A DNA stretch of 64,000 nt from Rhodomicrobium sp. R_RK_3 (GTDB taxonomy: Bacteria > Pseudomonadota > Alphaproteobacteria > Rhizobiales > Rhodomicrobiaceae). The stretch covers positions 37,684 to 101,683 of the forward strand of contig NZ_MWLK01000015.1 in NCBI RefSeq assembly GCF_002198715.1. Reading direction: 5' to 3'. Positions 40,759 to 49,436 of the stretch are shown in pieces (the first letter of the stretch is position 1; each line of letters opens with the position of its first letter). A model generated the notes under the pieces. That model was not told the DNA's origin and did not search any database. It worked only from the letters and a program-made list of their open reading frames with translations. The position numbers were made by a program, and so were the translations under genes.

Positions 40759-40822
40759 GAACGCTTCAGATACGAATGACCCAGCCGCGGCGCACGCTGC
40801 GCCGTGGCTGGGGGAAGCGTTC
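40759..40822 (-). terminator. Long hairpin between pstS and pstC
   Basis: A two-part stem: outer GAACGCTTC (40759-40767) with GAAGCGTTC (40814-40822), and inner CCCAGCCGCGGCGCA (40780-40794) with TGCGCCGTGGCTGGG (40798-40812, one mismatch). It starts at the pstS stop codon. Without a T tract it is probably an attenuating or 3'-end-stabilising structure that gives more PstS than PstC. Confidence 0.6.
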
Positions 40823-41883
40823 TAGCTCGTCGGTGCCGACATGTTCTTGGCGGCCTTGACGGCGTCTTGGGTCTCCTTGACCTTGGCGTCGGACAGTGGG
40901 GTCAGGCCGCGATCGGGCAGATAGCCGCCCTTGGCAAGCGCGCCGCTGCTGGTGTATTCGGCCAGGAACTCCTTGATGCCGGGAATGACATCGCGGTGGG
41001 CATTCTTGACGTAGATGTAAAGCGGCCGGGCGATGCCGTAGGAGCCGTCGGCGATGGTGTCAAAGGCAGGCGCGACGCCGCCGACCTTGGCGCCTTTCAG
41101 CTTGTCCTGGTTCTCATAGAGGAAGGAGTAGCCGAAAATGCCGAGGGACTTCGGATCGGCTTCGAGGCGCTGCACGATCAGATTGTCATTCTCGCCGGCT
41201 TCAACGAAGGCGCCGTCCTGGCGCATGGGGGAGCACTTGTCCTTGACCAGCGTGCCATAGGCTTTCGCGTCGAGCGCTTTCTTCTGCTCCTTATAATAGG
41301 CAAGCGACTCGCAGCCGGCGTGCAGAGCGAGTTCAACGAAGGCATCGCGCGTGCCGGAGGTCGGCGGCGGGCCGTAGACGAGGATCGGCTCTGCCGGGAG
41401 GGACTTATCGACGTCGCTCCAGTTCTTGAAGGGATTGGCGACGAGCTTGCCATCGACCGGGACTTCCTTGCCCAGGGCCAGATAGATTTGCTCCTTGGTG
41501 ATGTTGAAGTCGGGGCCTTTCTTGGAGATCGCCAGCGACAAGCCGTCAAAGCCGAGCAGGATCTCGGTGACGTCCTTGACGCCGTTCTTCTGGCAATCCT
41601 CATATTCGGACTTTTTCATCGCCCGCGAGGCGCCGGTGATGTCGGCCTTGTCTTCGCCAACGCCTTCGCAGAAGATCTTCATGCCGCCGCCGGTGCCGGT
41701 CGACTCAACCACAGGCGCCTTGAACTTGGTGGCCTTGGTGAATTCTTCGGCAACAGCCTGGGTGTACGGGAATACGGTCGATGAGCCGACGATCTTGATC
41801 TGATCGCGTGCCAGGGCCGCGCTGGAGGCGAAGGCGCCTGACAGCACGGCGGCCGCCGCAAGAGCCGAGAATTTGGTTTTCAA
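40822..41883 (-). CDS. pstS: Phosphate-binding periplasmic protein PstS
   Basis: A 353-residue periplasmic phosphate receptor. A signal peptide (FSALAAAAVLSGAFASSAALA) precedes the mature start RDQIKIVGSSTVFPYTQAVAE, which contains the phosphate-binding GSSTV loop. Further ligand-loop regions are VESTGTGGGMKIFC and the TSGTRDAF segment. The start codon appears to be TTG with AAGGGAG upstream. It captures phosphate for PstCAB. Its promoter region carries a Pho box that overlaps the arsR operator. Versions in arsenic islands often discriminate strongly against arsenate; this cannot be judged here. Confidence 0.92.
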   Translation of the reverse strand: MKTKFSALAAAAVLSGAFASSAALARDQIKIVGSSTVFPYTQAVAEEFTKATKFKAPVVESTGTGGGMKIFCEGVGEDKADITGASRAMKKSEYEDCQKNGVKDVTEILLGFDGLSLAISKKGPDFNITKEQIYLALGKEVPVDGKLVANPFKNWSDVDKSLPAEPILVYGPPPTSGTRDAFVELALHAGCESLAYYKEQKKALDAKAYGTLVKDKCSPMRQDGAFVEAGENDNLIVQRLEADPKSLGIFGYSFLYENQDKLKGAKVGGVAPAFDTIADGSYGIARPLYIYVKNAHRDVIPGIKEFLAEYTSSGALAKGGYLPDRGLTPLSDAKVKETQDAVKAAKNMSAPTS

Positions 41884-41979
41884 GCGAGAACTCCCTTAAT
41901 GAGTCTGTCATAAAGGCTTCAAACGGATCGAGCACGGTGACCTGGCAGGCCGCCATCTCGCCGCGATTAAACATGTGCA

Positions 41980-41999
41980 ATGTAACAATTCAATGACAG
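41980..41999 (-). promoter_or_regulatory. Pho box of the pst operon
   Basis: On the minus strand this reads CTGTCATTGAATTGTTACAT. The two half-sites, CTGTCAT and TTGTTACAT, are 11 bp apart and agree well with the PhoB consensus repeat. It lies about 97 bp upstream of the pstS start, suiting activation by the PhoB encoded at the operon end. Confidence 0.65.
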
Positions 42000-42005
42000 T
42001 TGAAT
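41988..42005. promoter_or_regulatory. ArsR operator-like palindrome overlapping the Pho box
   Basis: ATTCAA-TGACAG-TTGAAT is a perfect 6-bp-arm palindrome. It covers the arsR start codon (42004) and shares 12 bases with the pst Pho box. The ATTCAA/TTGAAT form resembles ArsR operators. Repressor binding here could affect both divergent transcripts. Confidence 0.55.
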
Positions 42006-42369
42006 GATTCAATCGTTGGATGATAAGAAGGCTGTAACGGTACTGACGGCACTGGCGCAGGAGCACCGGCTGAGGATTTTTCGGTTGCTGGTGTGGCGCG
42101 GGCCATCCGGACTGCCGGCGGGGGAGATCGCGAGCGAGGTGGGCATTAGCCCGACCAGCACGTCCTTCCACCTCAAGGAACTGGAGCGGGCCGGGCTTTT
42201 GCAGGCAACGCGCGAGGGGCGCTTCATCCGCTATGCGGTGAATATCGAGGCAATGCGGCAGCTCCTGGAGTTTCTGACCGAGGATTGCTGCCAGGGAAAT
42301 CCGGAGATCTGCGGCGGCATATTCGCCGGCGCCAAGTCTCTCTGCGGAACCGGTGGGAAGAAGACTTGA
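42004..42369 (+). CDS. arsR: ArsR-family arsenic-responsive repressor
   Basis: A 121-residue ArsR/SmtB winged-helix regulator with EHRLRIFRLLVWRG, SPTSTSFHLKELERAGLL (recognition helix) and the wing REGRFIRYAV. Candidate arsenite ligands are at the C-terminal side, TEDCCQGNPEICGG, with another Cys in SLCGTGG. It should repress its own operon and possibly the divergent pst genes. The target downstream, acr3, is now a pseudogene. It resembles the ArsR domain of the fusion protein at 28111, suggesting a shared origin. Confidence 0.9.
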   Translation: MIQSLDDKKAVTVLTALAQEHRLRIFRLLVWRGPSGLPAGEIASEVGISPTSTSFHLKELERAGLLQATREGRFIRYAVNIEAMRQLLEFLTEDCCQGNPEICGGIFAGAKSLCGTGGKKT

Positions 42370-42484
42370 CTGCCGGGGCCGGGATCGCAAGGGCCGTTGT
42401 CGTGGCGCTTTAACCAGGGATCGTCGCGCTCCCTCCGCACATGCAATCAGCGAGCGTAAACGCGCCGCGTAAACCAAGGTGATC

Positions 42485-42965
42485 ATGTCCAAATTCGAAC
42501 GGTATCTGACAGTCTGGGTCGGGTTGTGCATTGTGCTCGGGATCGCGCTGGGGCATCTCTTTCCAGGCGTTTTTCAGGCCATCGGCTCGGCCGAAATCGC
42601 TAAGGTGAACCTGCCGGTCGCCGTGCTGATCTGGCTCATGATCATTCCGATGCTGCTGAAGATCGACTTCGCCGCGCTGTCGCAGGTGAAGCAGCATTGG
42701 CGCGGCATCGGCGTGACACTCTTCATCAACTGGGCGGTCAAGCCGTTCTCGATGGCCTTGCTCGGCTGGCTGTTCATCGGCTGGCTGTTCGCGCCCTATC
42801 TGCCCGCCGACCAGATCAACAGCTACATCGCCGGCCTGATCCTGCTGGCGGCGGCGCCCTGCACCGCCATGGTCGGTGGTGAAGATCGTCAATGCCAGCC
42901 GCGGCTGGTACGAGGAAGGCGCCGCCGTGCGCGGACGGATGACTCCAGCCAAAGTCCACAGGTGA
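42485..42965 (+). pseudogene. acr3: ACR3 arsenite exporter with large internal deletion
   Basis: The 5' part encodes a normal ACR3 start (MSKFERYLTVWVGLCIVLGI, four membrane segments) up to AAAPCTAMV, the region of the first conserved Cys. Directly after, in another frame, come VVKIVNASRGWYEEGAAVRG and a stop, which is the normal C-terminus of ACR3. About 200 internal codons, including the essential mid-protein cysteine helix, are missing. The product cannot export arsenite. The frame that continues from the start ends at about 42973 with an unrelated tail. Confidence 0.82.
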
Positions 42966-43054
42966 GCGAATAATTGAGGGAATGACCGGCCTTGCGGTAT
43001 AGTCTTCGACTAAGAAACGATAAGACACGGGAAACGCCAAATTAGGAGCGCGCA

Positions 43055-43957
43055 ATGCCCTACGGGTTTGCGCCTTTCAGCCCACCGCCGCTTCTGAGCC
43101 GCCGGGCCATCCTCGGGATTTTCGGCAGCGGTTTTGCCACGTTCGCCGCACCGCAAAACGCCCGCGCGCAGGATGCGTCCCGCGACATCACGCTCGGCCT
43201 GACGCCGGTGTTCCTGAACAACGATCTGGAACTGCTCGCGGCGCTGAAAACTTATCTAGAGCTGTCGGTCGGCCAGCCGGTCAAGCTGGTGCTCCGCCGG
43301 ACCTATGAGGAGATCACCTCGCTATTGGTCTCCGGCCAGCTCGATGCCGCCTGGATCTGCGGCTACCCGTTCGTCGCATTCCGTAATCAGCTCGAACTCG
43401 TCGCCGTGCCGGTGTGGCGCGGCAAACCGCTCTATCAGAGCTACATCATCGCCGGAACGGGCAATGCGGCGGCCTCTATCGCTGAGCTGCGCGGCGGCGC
43501 GCACGCCTTTTCCGATCCGAACAGCAATTCAGGCTATCTGGTAACGGCCGCGCTGCTCGCGGAACAGGGCGCGCGGCCTGAAGGCTTTTTCGGCCGCGTC
43601 TTCTTCACCTACGGCCACCGCAATGTGGTGCGGGCGGTCGCGTCGGGCCTTGCTGACAGCGGCAGCGTCGACGGCTATGTCTGGGAGGTGATGACGGCGG
43701 TCGAACCCGCGATGACGGCGAACACCCGCGTTGTGCGCAAATCCGAATGGCTCGGCTTCCCGCCAATCGCTACCACGCGCACCGCAATGGCGCGCGGCGA
43801 GGTCCAAGCCTTGCGGCGCGGCTTCGTGCGTATGGCAGAGAGTGCCGAGGGCCAGCGCGTGCTGAAGCTTCTGCATCTCGATGGCTTTGCCGAGGAGCCG
43901 CCCGCGCTGTTCGACGCGATCTCGGCCAAGGCCGATCTCGTCAAGCGGCTCGGGTGA
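43055..43957 (+). CDS. aioX: AioX periplasmic arsenite-sensing protein
   Basis: A 300-residue periplasmic binding protein of the phosphonate-binding fold. The signal region SRRAILGIFGSGFATFAA is of Tat type. LGLTPVFLNNDLELLAALKT starts the mature fold. Cys102 in AAWICGYPF occupies the place of the Cys shown essential for arsenite binding in Agrobacterium AioX. It delivers the arsenite signal to AioS. An AGGAG element precedes the ATG. It is separated by four bases from aioS. Confidence 0.92.
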   Translation: MPYGFAPFSPPPLLSRRAILGIFGSGFATFAAPQNARAQDASRDITLGLTPVFLNNDLELLAALKTYLELSVGQPVKLVLRRTYEEITSLLVSGQLDAAWICGYPFVAFRNQLELVAVPVWRGKPLYQSYIIAGTGNAAASIAELRGGAHAFSDPNSNSGYLVTAALLAEQGARPEGFFGRVFFTYGHRNVVRAVASGLADSGSVDGYVWEVMTAVEPAMTANTRVVRKSEWLGFPPIATTRTAMARGEVQALRRGFVRMAESAEGQRVLKLLHLDGFAEEPPALFDAISAKADLVKRLG

Positions 43958-43961
43958 ACCC

Positions 43962-45405
43962 ATGACCCGCTTCACGCTCCGGGCGTCCGAATGGCCCATT
44001 GCGATCAAGGTGCCGCTCTTGGTCATGCTGCTGATGCTGGCGATCAGCTTCGTCATCACCAACACGGTGCTGACGCGGCTCGCGCAAACGCAGGAGCGCC
44101 ATCTGCAAACGCTGAGCCGGGCCTATCTCGACGGCCTCGGCGGCACGTTGCTGCCGCATATCCTGCGCGAGGACGTCTGGGAGGTTTTTGACACGCTCGA
44201 CCGCGCGCGCTCCGTCTATGCCGGCCTCAACGCCGTGACGACCATCGTGCTCAATCCGGCGAAGCGGGTGATCGCCGCCAGCGACCCCAAGGCGTTCCCG
44301 ACGGGACAGGCCGTGACGCCGGATCTGCTGGCGGGCCTCGGCGTGGACGGCCGGCTGCTCATCGACGAGGACAAGGGCACGGCGCGGATGCTGGACGCAG
44401 TGCGCTTGCAAGGGCAGGCGGTCGGCAGCGTCTATACCGAGCTGGACGTGTCCGCGCTGATGGCGGAGCGGCGCTCGGTGCTCTGGCAGCTCATCGCCAC
44501 GAACGCGCTGCTGACGCTGTTCCTGATGGCGGCCGGCACCTGGGCGGTGCGGCGCATGCTGCGGCCCGTGCGCACGCTCGGCTCGGTGCTCGATCGCGGC
44601 AGCGACGGGCCGGTGGAAATCATCCCCGACGCCCAGCTCGGCTCGGCAACCAGCGAGTTCGGCCGCCTGTTCCGACGCTACAACGCCATGGCCCGCGCCG
44701 CCAATGAGCGGCTGCATCTGGCCGAGAGTCTTGCCGAGAAGGAGAGGCTGGCGAGCCTGGGACGGCTCGCATCCGGCATGGCGCATGAGATCAACAATCC
44801 GCTTGGCGGCCTCTTCAACGCCCTCGATGCCGTCAAGCGCTATGGCGACCGCGAGAGCGTGCGCGAATCCTCGGTGCGGCTGCTGGAGCGCGGCCTGAAC
44901 GGCATCCGCGACGTGGTGCGCGCAACGCTGATGACCTATCGCCAGCCGGACGAGCCCCGCTCGCTCAAGCGCGACGACATCGAGGATTTGCAATATCTCG
45001 TCCAGCCCGCACTGCGCCAGAAGGATCTCACCATCGACTGGCGCAATGATCTCGGCAGCGATCTGCCGCTGCCCGCCGCCGCCGTGCGCGATACGGTGCT
45101 GAACCTGCTGCTGAATGCCTGCGCCGTGTCGCCGGAGGGCGGGCTTGTCTCGCTCACGGCCGACGCGGACGCGCATAGCTTCGAAATCAGCGTCGGCGAT
45201 TGCGGGCCTGGGATGCCCGACGCCTACCGAGCGTTCCTCGAAAACGGCAGCGCGGCGAGCGGGCCGATGAAATCCGGCGCCGGCCTCGGCCTGTGGATGG
45301 TGCGGCGGCTGCTCGACGCATCCGGCGGTTCGGCAAACATCGAGGCAGGACCGGCGGGCACGACCATCCGCCTCACCCTGCCCTTCGAAAGGGAGGCATC
45401 GCGCC

Positions 45406-45416
<11 letters not shown>
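43962..45416 (+). CDS. aioS: AioS arsenite-response sensor histidine kinase
   Basis: A 484-residue membrane kinase. TM1 is about residues 17-38, followed by a periplasmic sensor of about 130 residues and TM2 at about 173-195. A HAMP-like linker leads to the HisKA box with His275 in ASGMAHEINNP. The ATPase domain has LLNACAVSPEGG (N box), DCGPGMPD (G1) and SGAGLGLWMVRRLL (G2). It should phosphorylate AioR when AioX has bound arsenite. Its end overlaps aioR by 11 bp. Confidence 0.92.
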
Positions 45417-46722
<1,306 letters not shown>

Positions 46723-46796
46723 GGTGGGGGCACGATCTCCCCTAGACGGCGATCTGCGCGTGGCTTGGACAGCGCTCGAAGGTGTAACTGACGGGC

Positions 46797-47411
46797 TTAC
46801 TTGACTGAAGCGCGTCTGAGCTCGAGATCGCCGGTTGTCTTCCGCGATGTGAAGTACCGCCCGGTCAAACGATCCTTATCGTCGTCAAAGTCGAGCTCAA
46901 GAAAGGCATGACCGTCGTGAGGTGCGCTGCGGTGCTGGTGTGCGGCATCTGGATCGTTGCAATAGGTGTAGCAAAGGCGGAAACGCCGCGCGTCGTGATG
47001 AGGCTCGAGGAACACCTTGGTCGAATATGAGCGGGATTCGTTCGTGCGCAGCCGCACTGATGTGGCGAACAGCCCTTGATGGATTGCGACGGCAATCGGA
47101 ATGGGAGCAATGGGCTGATCGGTCTTCGGATCGATCCAAGTCGACCGCAGAGTGCCCTCCCACTGCCCGTTGAGGTCCGGAAATGCCTTGCGCTGCAATG
47201 TAGGAAAGTGGCGCCACAGCCAGCGCCACGATAGCTCCGCGAACCAGGTCAGCATGAGGCCGACAAGTGTTGCTGTGAACGAAATCAACTGCACGACAGT
47301 CAGTGAACGACCAGCCAGAAGCGCCAATGCGCCGTCGACGGACCATGCGAGAGCCGCGCCGATCCCGAGCACGATCAGAATCTGCCAGCGAAGCGGAAGA
47401 AGGGTCCACAT
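46797..47411 (-). CDS. cap15: Cap15-like CBASS effector (two-TM beta-barrel)
   Basis: A 204-residue protein with two membrane helices (about 9-32 and 38-60). After a short basic loop, a beta-rich domain starts FPDLNGQWEGTLRSTW, the characteristic opening of the SMODS-associated two-TM beta-strand effector (Cap15). In known systems this effector oligomerises in the inner membrane on binding a cyclic dinucleotide and depolarises the cell. The start codon overlaps the nucleotidyltransferase stop (TGATG), so the genes are coupled. The partner gene strongly supports the call. Confidence 0.82.
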   Translation of the reverse strand: MWTLLPLRWQILIVLGIGAALAWSVDGALALLAGRSLTVVQLISFTATLVGLMLTWFAELSWRWLWRHFPTLQRKAFPDLNGQWEGTLRSTWIDPKTDQPIAPIPIAVAIHQGLFATSVRLRTNESRSYSTKVFLEPHHDARRFRLCYTYCNDPDAAHQHRSAPHDGHAFLELDFDDDKDRLTGRYFTSRKTTGDLELRRASVK

Positions 47412-48511
47412 CAGCTCAAATTCCCGAGGTACAACACGGCGGCGTCCGCGAATTCTTGCGCCGTAGCTAGTGTCCAGGGCTGATGCGGGCCAAATAGCAG
47501 TTTGATTTCGTTGATTTCTGTGAGTTCTAGTGCGGTGTATGGATTTTGCAGGATGTGCTGCATGGACTGAGCAATGCGCCGCATCCGTCCATATAGATCG
47601 GCATCGACGAGAAACTGGCCATCATCGACGAGATAGACAAGGCATTCAATTAAGAACGAAGGCGCGTTCGCGGGGAGCACGCCGTGCTTCACCATCTCTT
47701 CACCCATATGCTTGAAGCAGCGCACGACTCGCTTGAAGCGGTGAGCAGTTCGTTCACGCTTCCGCACGCCGTTGGCATGGTGCTGCTCAGGGAAATTGAT
47801 GATGAACTGTCCCCCGGTCGAAAGAAGGATGATGCCCGGAAGGACGCGATACTGGCCCGCTACGTTTATTATTCCATGATAGTTCATGCAAGGCACGACA
47901 TCGACGTCCGCGCGGCTGCCGGTGATGCCCTCAATCTTGATCGCCTTTTTACCCGGCCCGACTCCCTTTTTGATTTTGTCCGATAGGGCCGTGAGAAGCT
48001 CCGCCCTCAGCCATTGGAGACGCTGTGAGTTGGTCACCCCAGTCGGATAGTAGCCGAATGCCTGGTAGGCCTCGGCTGGCACAACTCCGAGTGCATACTC
48101 GATATAGATCCCTGGATCGACGACACGCAGGTCAACATCGGCAAGGGTGCGACCATTCGTGTTGTTAAAATAGGAGCCCTGCGGCTCAACGCGCACCCCT
48201 CGAGCGACTAACCCTTCGCTGCGCTGAATGGCATCTATGACGTACCGGCGAGCTCGCTCTAGCATTTGCTCTTCGGTAGGTGACGCGGGTTTCTGTCGGT
48301 GCTCGAGCCAAGCGTTCCACTCTGCTCGCGATCGCACGCTGCCGGCCTGAGGGAATAGTGCGCTTAGAAGCGGCGACATGGCCGCTCCAACTTTGGCCTG
48401 GACGGCTTCCGGTCCCACAAGCAATTCGCCTAGCGAGGGTTTTGGTTCGGGTCCCGACCCGAACCATATGTCCATAAGGGGATTTTTTTGATTATCGAAA
48501 AGGCCGGCCAT
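47411..48511 (-). CDS. CD-NTase, cyclic nucleotide synthase of a CBASS system
   Basis: A 366-residue nucleotidyltransferase of the SMODS/cGAS-like class. The active site is visible: Gly-Ser in PQGSYFNNTNG (residues 111-120), the metal-binding pair in LADVDLRVV (Asp125, Asp127) and the third acidic residue in SRADVDVVPC. The C-terminal helical part follows. On phage infection such enzymes make cyclic di- or trinucleotides that trigger the effector. The ATG at 48511 is preferred; the frame extends 38 codons further without homology. Clade and product cannot be assigned by eye. No Cap2/Cap3 ancillary genes are present, so it is a minimal type I CBASS. Confidence 0.85.
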   Translation of the reverse strand: MAGLFDNQKNPLMDIWFGSGPEPKPSLGELLVGPEAVQAKVGAAMSPLLSALFPQAGSVRSRAEWNAWLEHRQKPASPTEEQMLERARRYVIDAIQRSEGLVARGVRVEPQGSYFNNTNGRTLADVDLRVVDPGIYIEYALGVVPAEAYQAFGYYPTGVTNSQRLQWLRAELLTALSDKIKKGVGPGKKAIKIEGITGSRADVDVVPCMNYHGIINVAGQYRVLPGIILLSTGGQFIINFPEQHHANGVRKRERTAHRFKRVVRCFKHMGEEMVKHGVLPANAPSFLIECLVYLVDDGQFLVDADLYGRMRRIAQSMQHILQNPYTALELTEINEIKLLFGPHQPWTLATAQEFADAAVLYLGNLS

Positions 48512-48733
48512 CGTGCGCCCCCGGAAACAATCAGAATGCGTCGGCAGATCGGCCGACCCGAACGCAACGATCCCTGTGCCCGTCGGGAATGTGAAGCCGT
48601 TTGCGATGATTCGCAAGTTTGTCACTGTGGCAATTGCGCGAGTCCCCGCAAACTCAGCTGCGTGTCAATCTGCAGACGCCGCGAGTGATCCCGGCTCGCC
48701 GCTGCGCGGCGTCCGGGACGACAGTGAGGCGAT

Positions 48734-48782
48734 GTTCGGAGAACTGAACACCGAGTTTGAATACGTGTTCGGAAACGCAAAC
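48734..48782 (+). promoter_or_regulatory. Two AioR-like upstream activating dyads
   Basis: GTTCG-N6-TGAAC at 48734-48749 and GTTCG-N6-CAAAC at 48767-48782 each differ by one base from a GTTCG-N6-CGAAC dyad, the form I recall as proposed for AioR sites in rhizobia. The dyads lie 33 bp apart, three helical turns, and about 65-110 bp upstream of the -24 element. Confidence 0.5.
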
Positions 48783-48846
48783 GCCGCTCACGATCCCTGA
48801 TTCCACAAGTAGCTGAAAAATATACATCATTTTCCTCCCCACCCCC

Positions 48847-48862
48847 TGGCACGCCGCTTGCT
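48847..48862 (+). promoter_or_regulatory. Sigma-54 (-24/-12) promoter of aioBA
   Basis: TGGCACG-CCGC-TTGCT matches the RpoN consensus TGGCACG-N4-TTGCW at every defined position. It lies 37 bp before the aioB ATG, with AGGGGAGGAA as Shine-Dalgarno region in between. This fits activation by the sigma-54-dependent AioR. Confidence 0.88.
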
Positions 48863-48898
48863 CTTCTCTCCCCAACAGACACCAAGGGGAGGAAGCCT

Positions 48899-49423
48899 AT
48901 GAAACGTTGCCCAAATCTCGTGGACACTGGCCGGCGCCAGTTTCTTAGAGGCACGGGGCTGGCCGCCGCCGGCCTCGCCACCGCCGCCGCCATCCCGCAC
49001 GAAGCCAAGGCCGCATCGACGCTCGCCCGCGTCTCCTATCCGGCCAACCGGCTCGGCAATGTCAGCGAGCTGAAGCTCAACGAGCCCGTCGATGTCAGCT
49101 ATCCGGATGCCGATGCGCCGGGTGTGCTGATCAAGCTCGGCCAGCGGGTCGAGGGCGGGGCGGGGCCGGATGGCGACATCGTCGGCTTCTCGACGGTGTG
49201 CCCGCATAAGGGTTTTCCGATGAATTACAATGCCGGCGACCGGACGCTGAACTGCCCCGGCCATTATTCCCGCTTCGACGTCGAAAAGGGCGGCCAGCAG
49301 GTCTGGGGGCAGGCGACGCAGAACCTGCCGCAATATGTGCTGCGCGTCGACGCCAAGGGCGACATCTACGCCGAAGGGCTGGATGAGCTGCTTTACGGCC
49401 GCCTGAACAACGTGCTGGCATAG
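48899..49423 (+). CDS. aioB: Arsenite oxidase small subunit AioB (Rieske)
   Basis: A 174-residue Rieske protein with a Tat signal (GRRQFLRGTGLAAAGLATAA). The [2Fe-2S] ligands are C101 and H103 (CPHKGF) and C119 and H122 (CPGHYSRFD). The cysteine pair that would form the structural disulfide is absent, as known for alphaproteobacterial AioB. It passes electrons from AioA to periplasmic acceptors, and its Tat signal exports the AioA/AioB complex. It is 13 bp upstream of aioA, under the sigma-54 promoter. Confidence 0.95.
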   Translation: MKRCPNLVDTGRRQFLRGTGLAAAGLATAAAIPHEAKAASTLARVSYPANRLGNVSELKLNEPVDVSYPDADAPGVLIKLGQRVEGGAGPDGDIVGFSTVCPHKGFPMNYNAGDRTLNCPGHYSRFDVEKGGQQVWGQATQNLPQYVLRVDAKGDIYAEGLDELLYGRLNNVLA

Positions 49424-49436
49424 GGAGGGACGCATC

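Larger units (their letters stand above)
48512..48898. other. Regulatory region between CBASS and aioB
   Basis: About 390 bp between the divergent CD-NTase and aioB genes. It carries the aioB sigma-54 promoter and AioR-like sites (listed separately) and presumably the constitutive promoter of the CBASS operon on the other strand. No further gene is seen. Confidence 0.5.
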
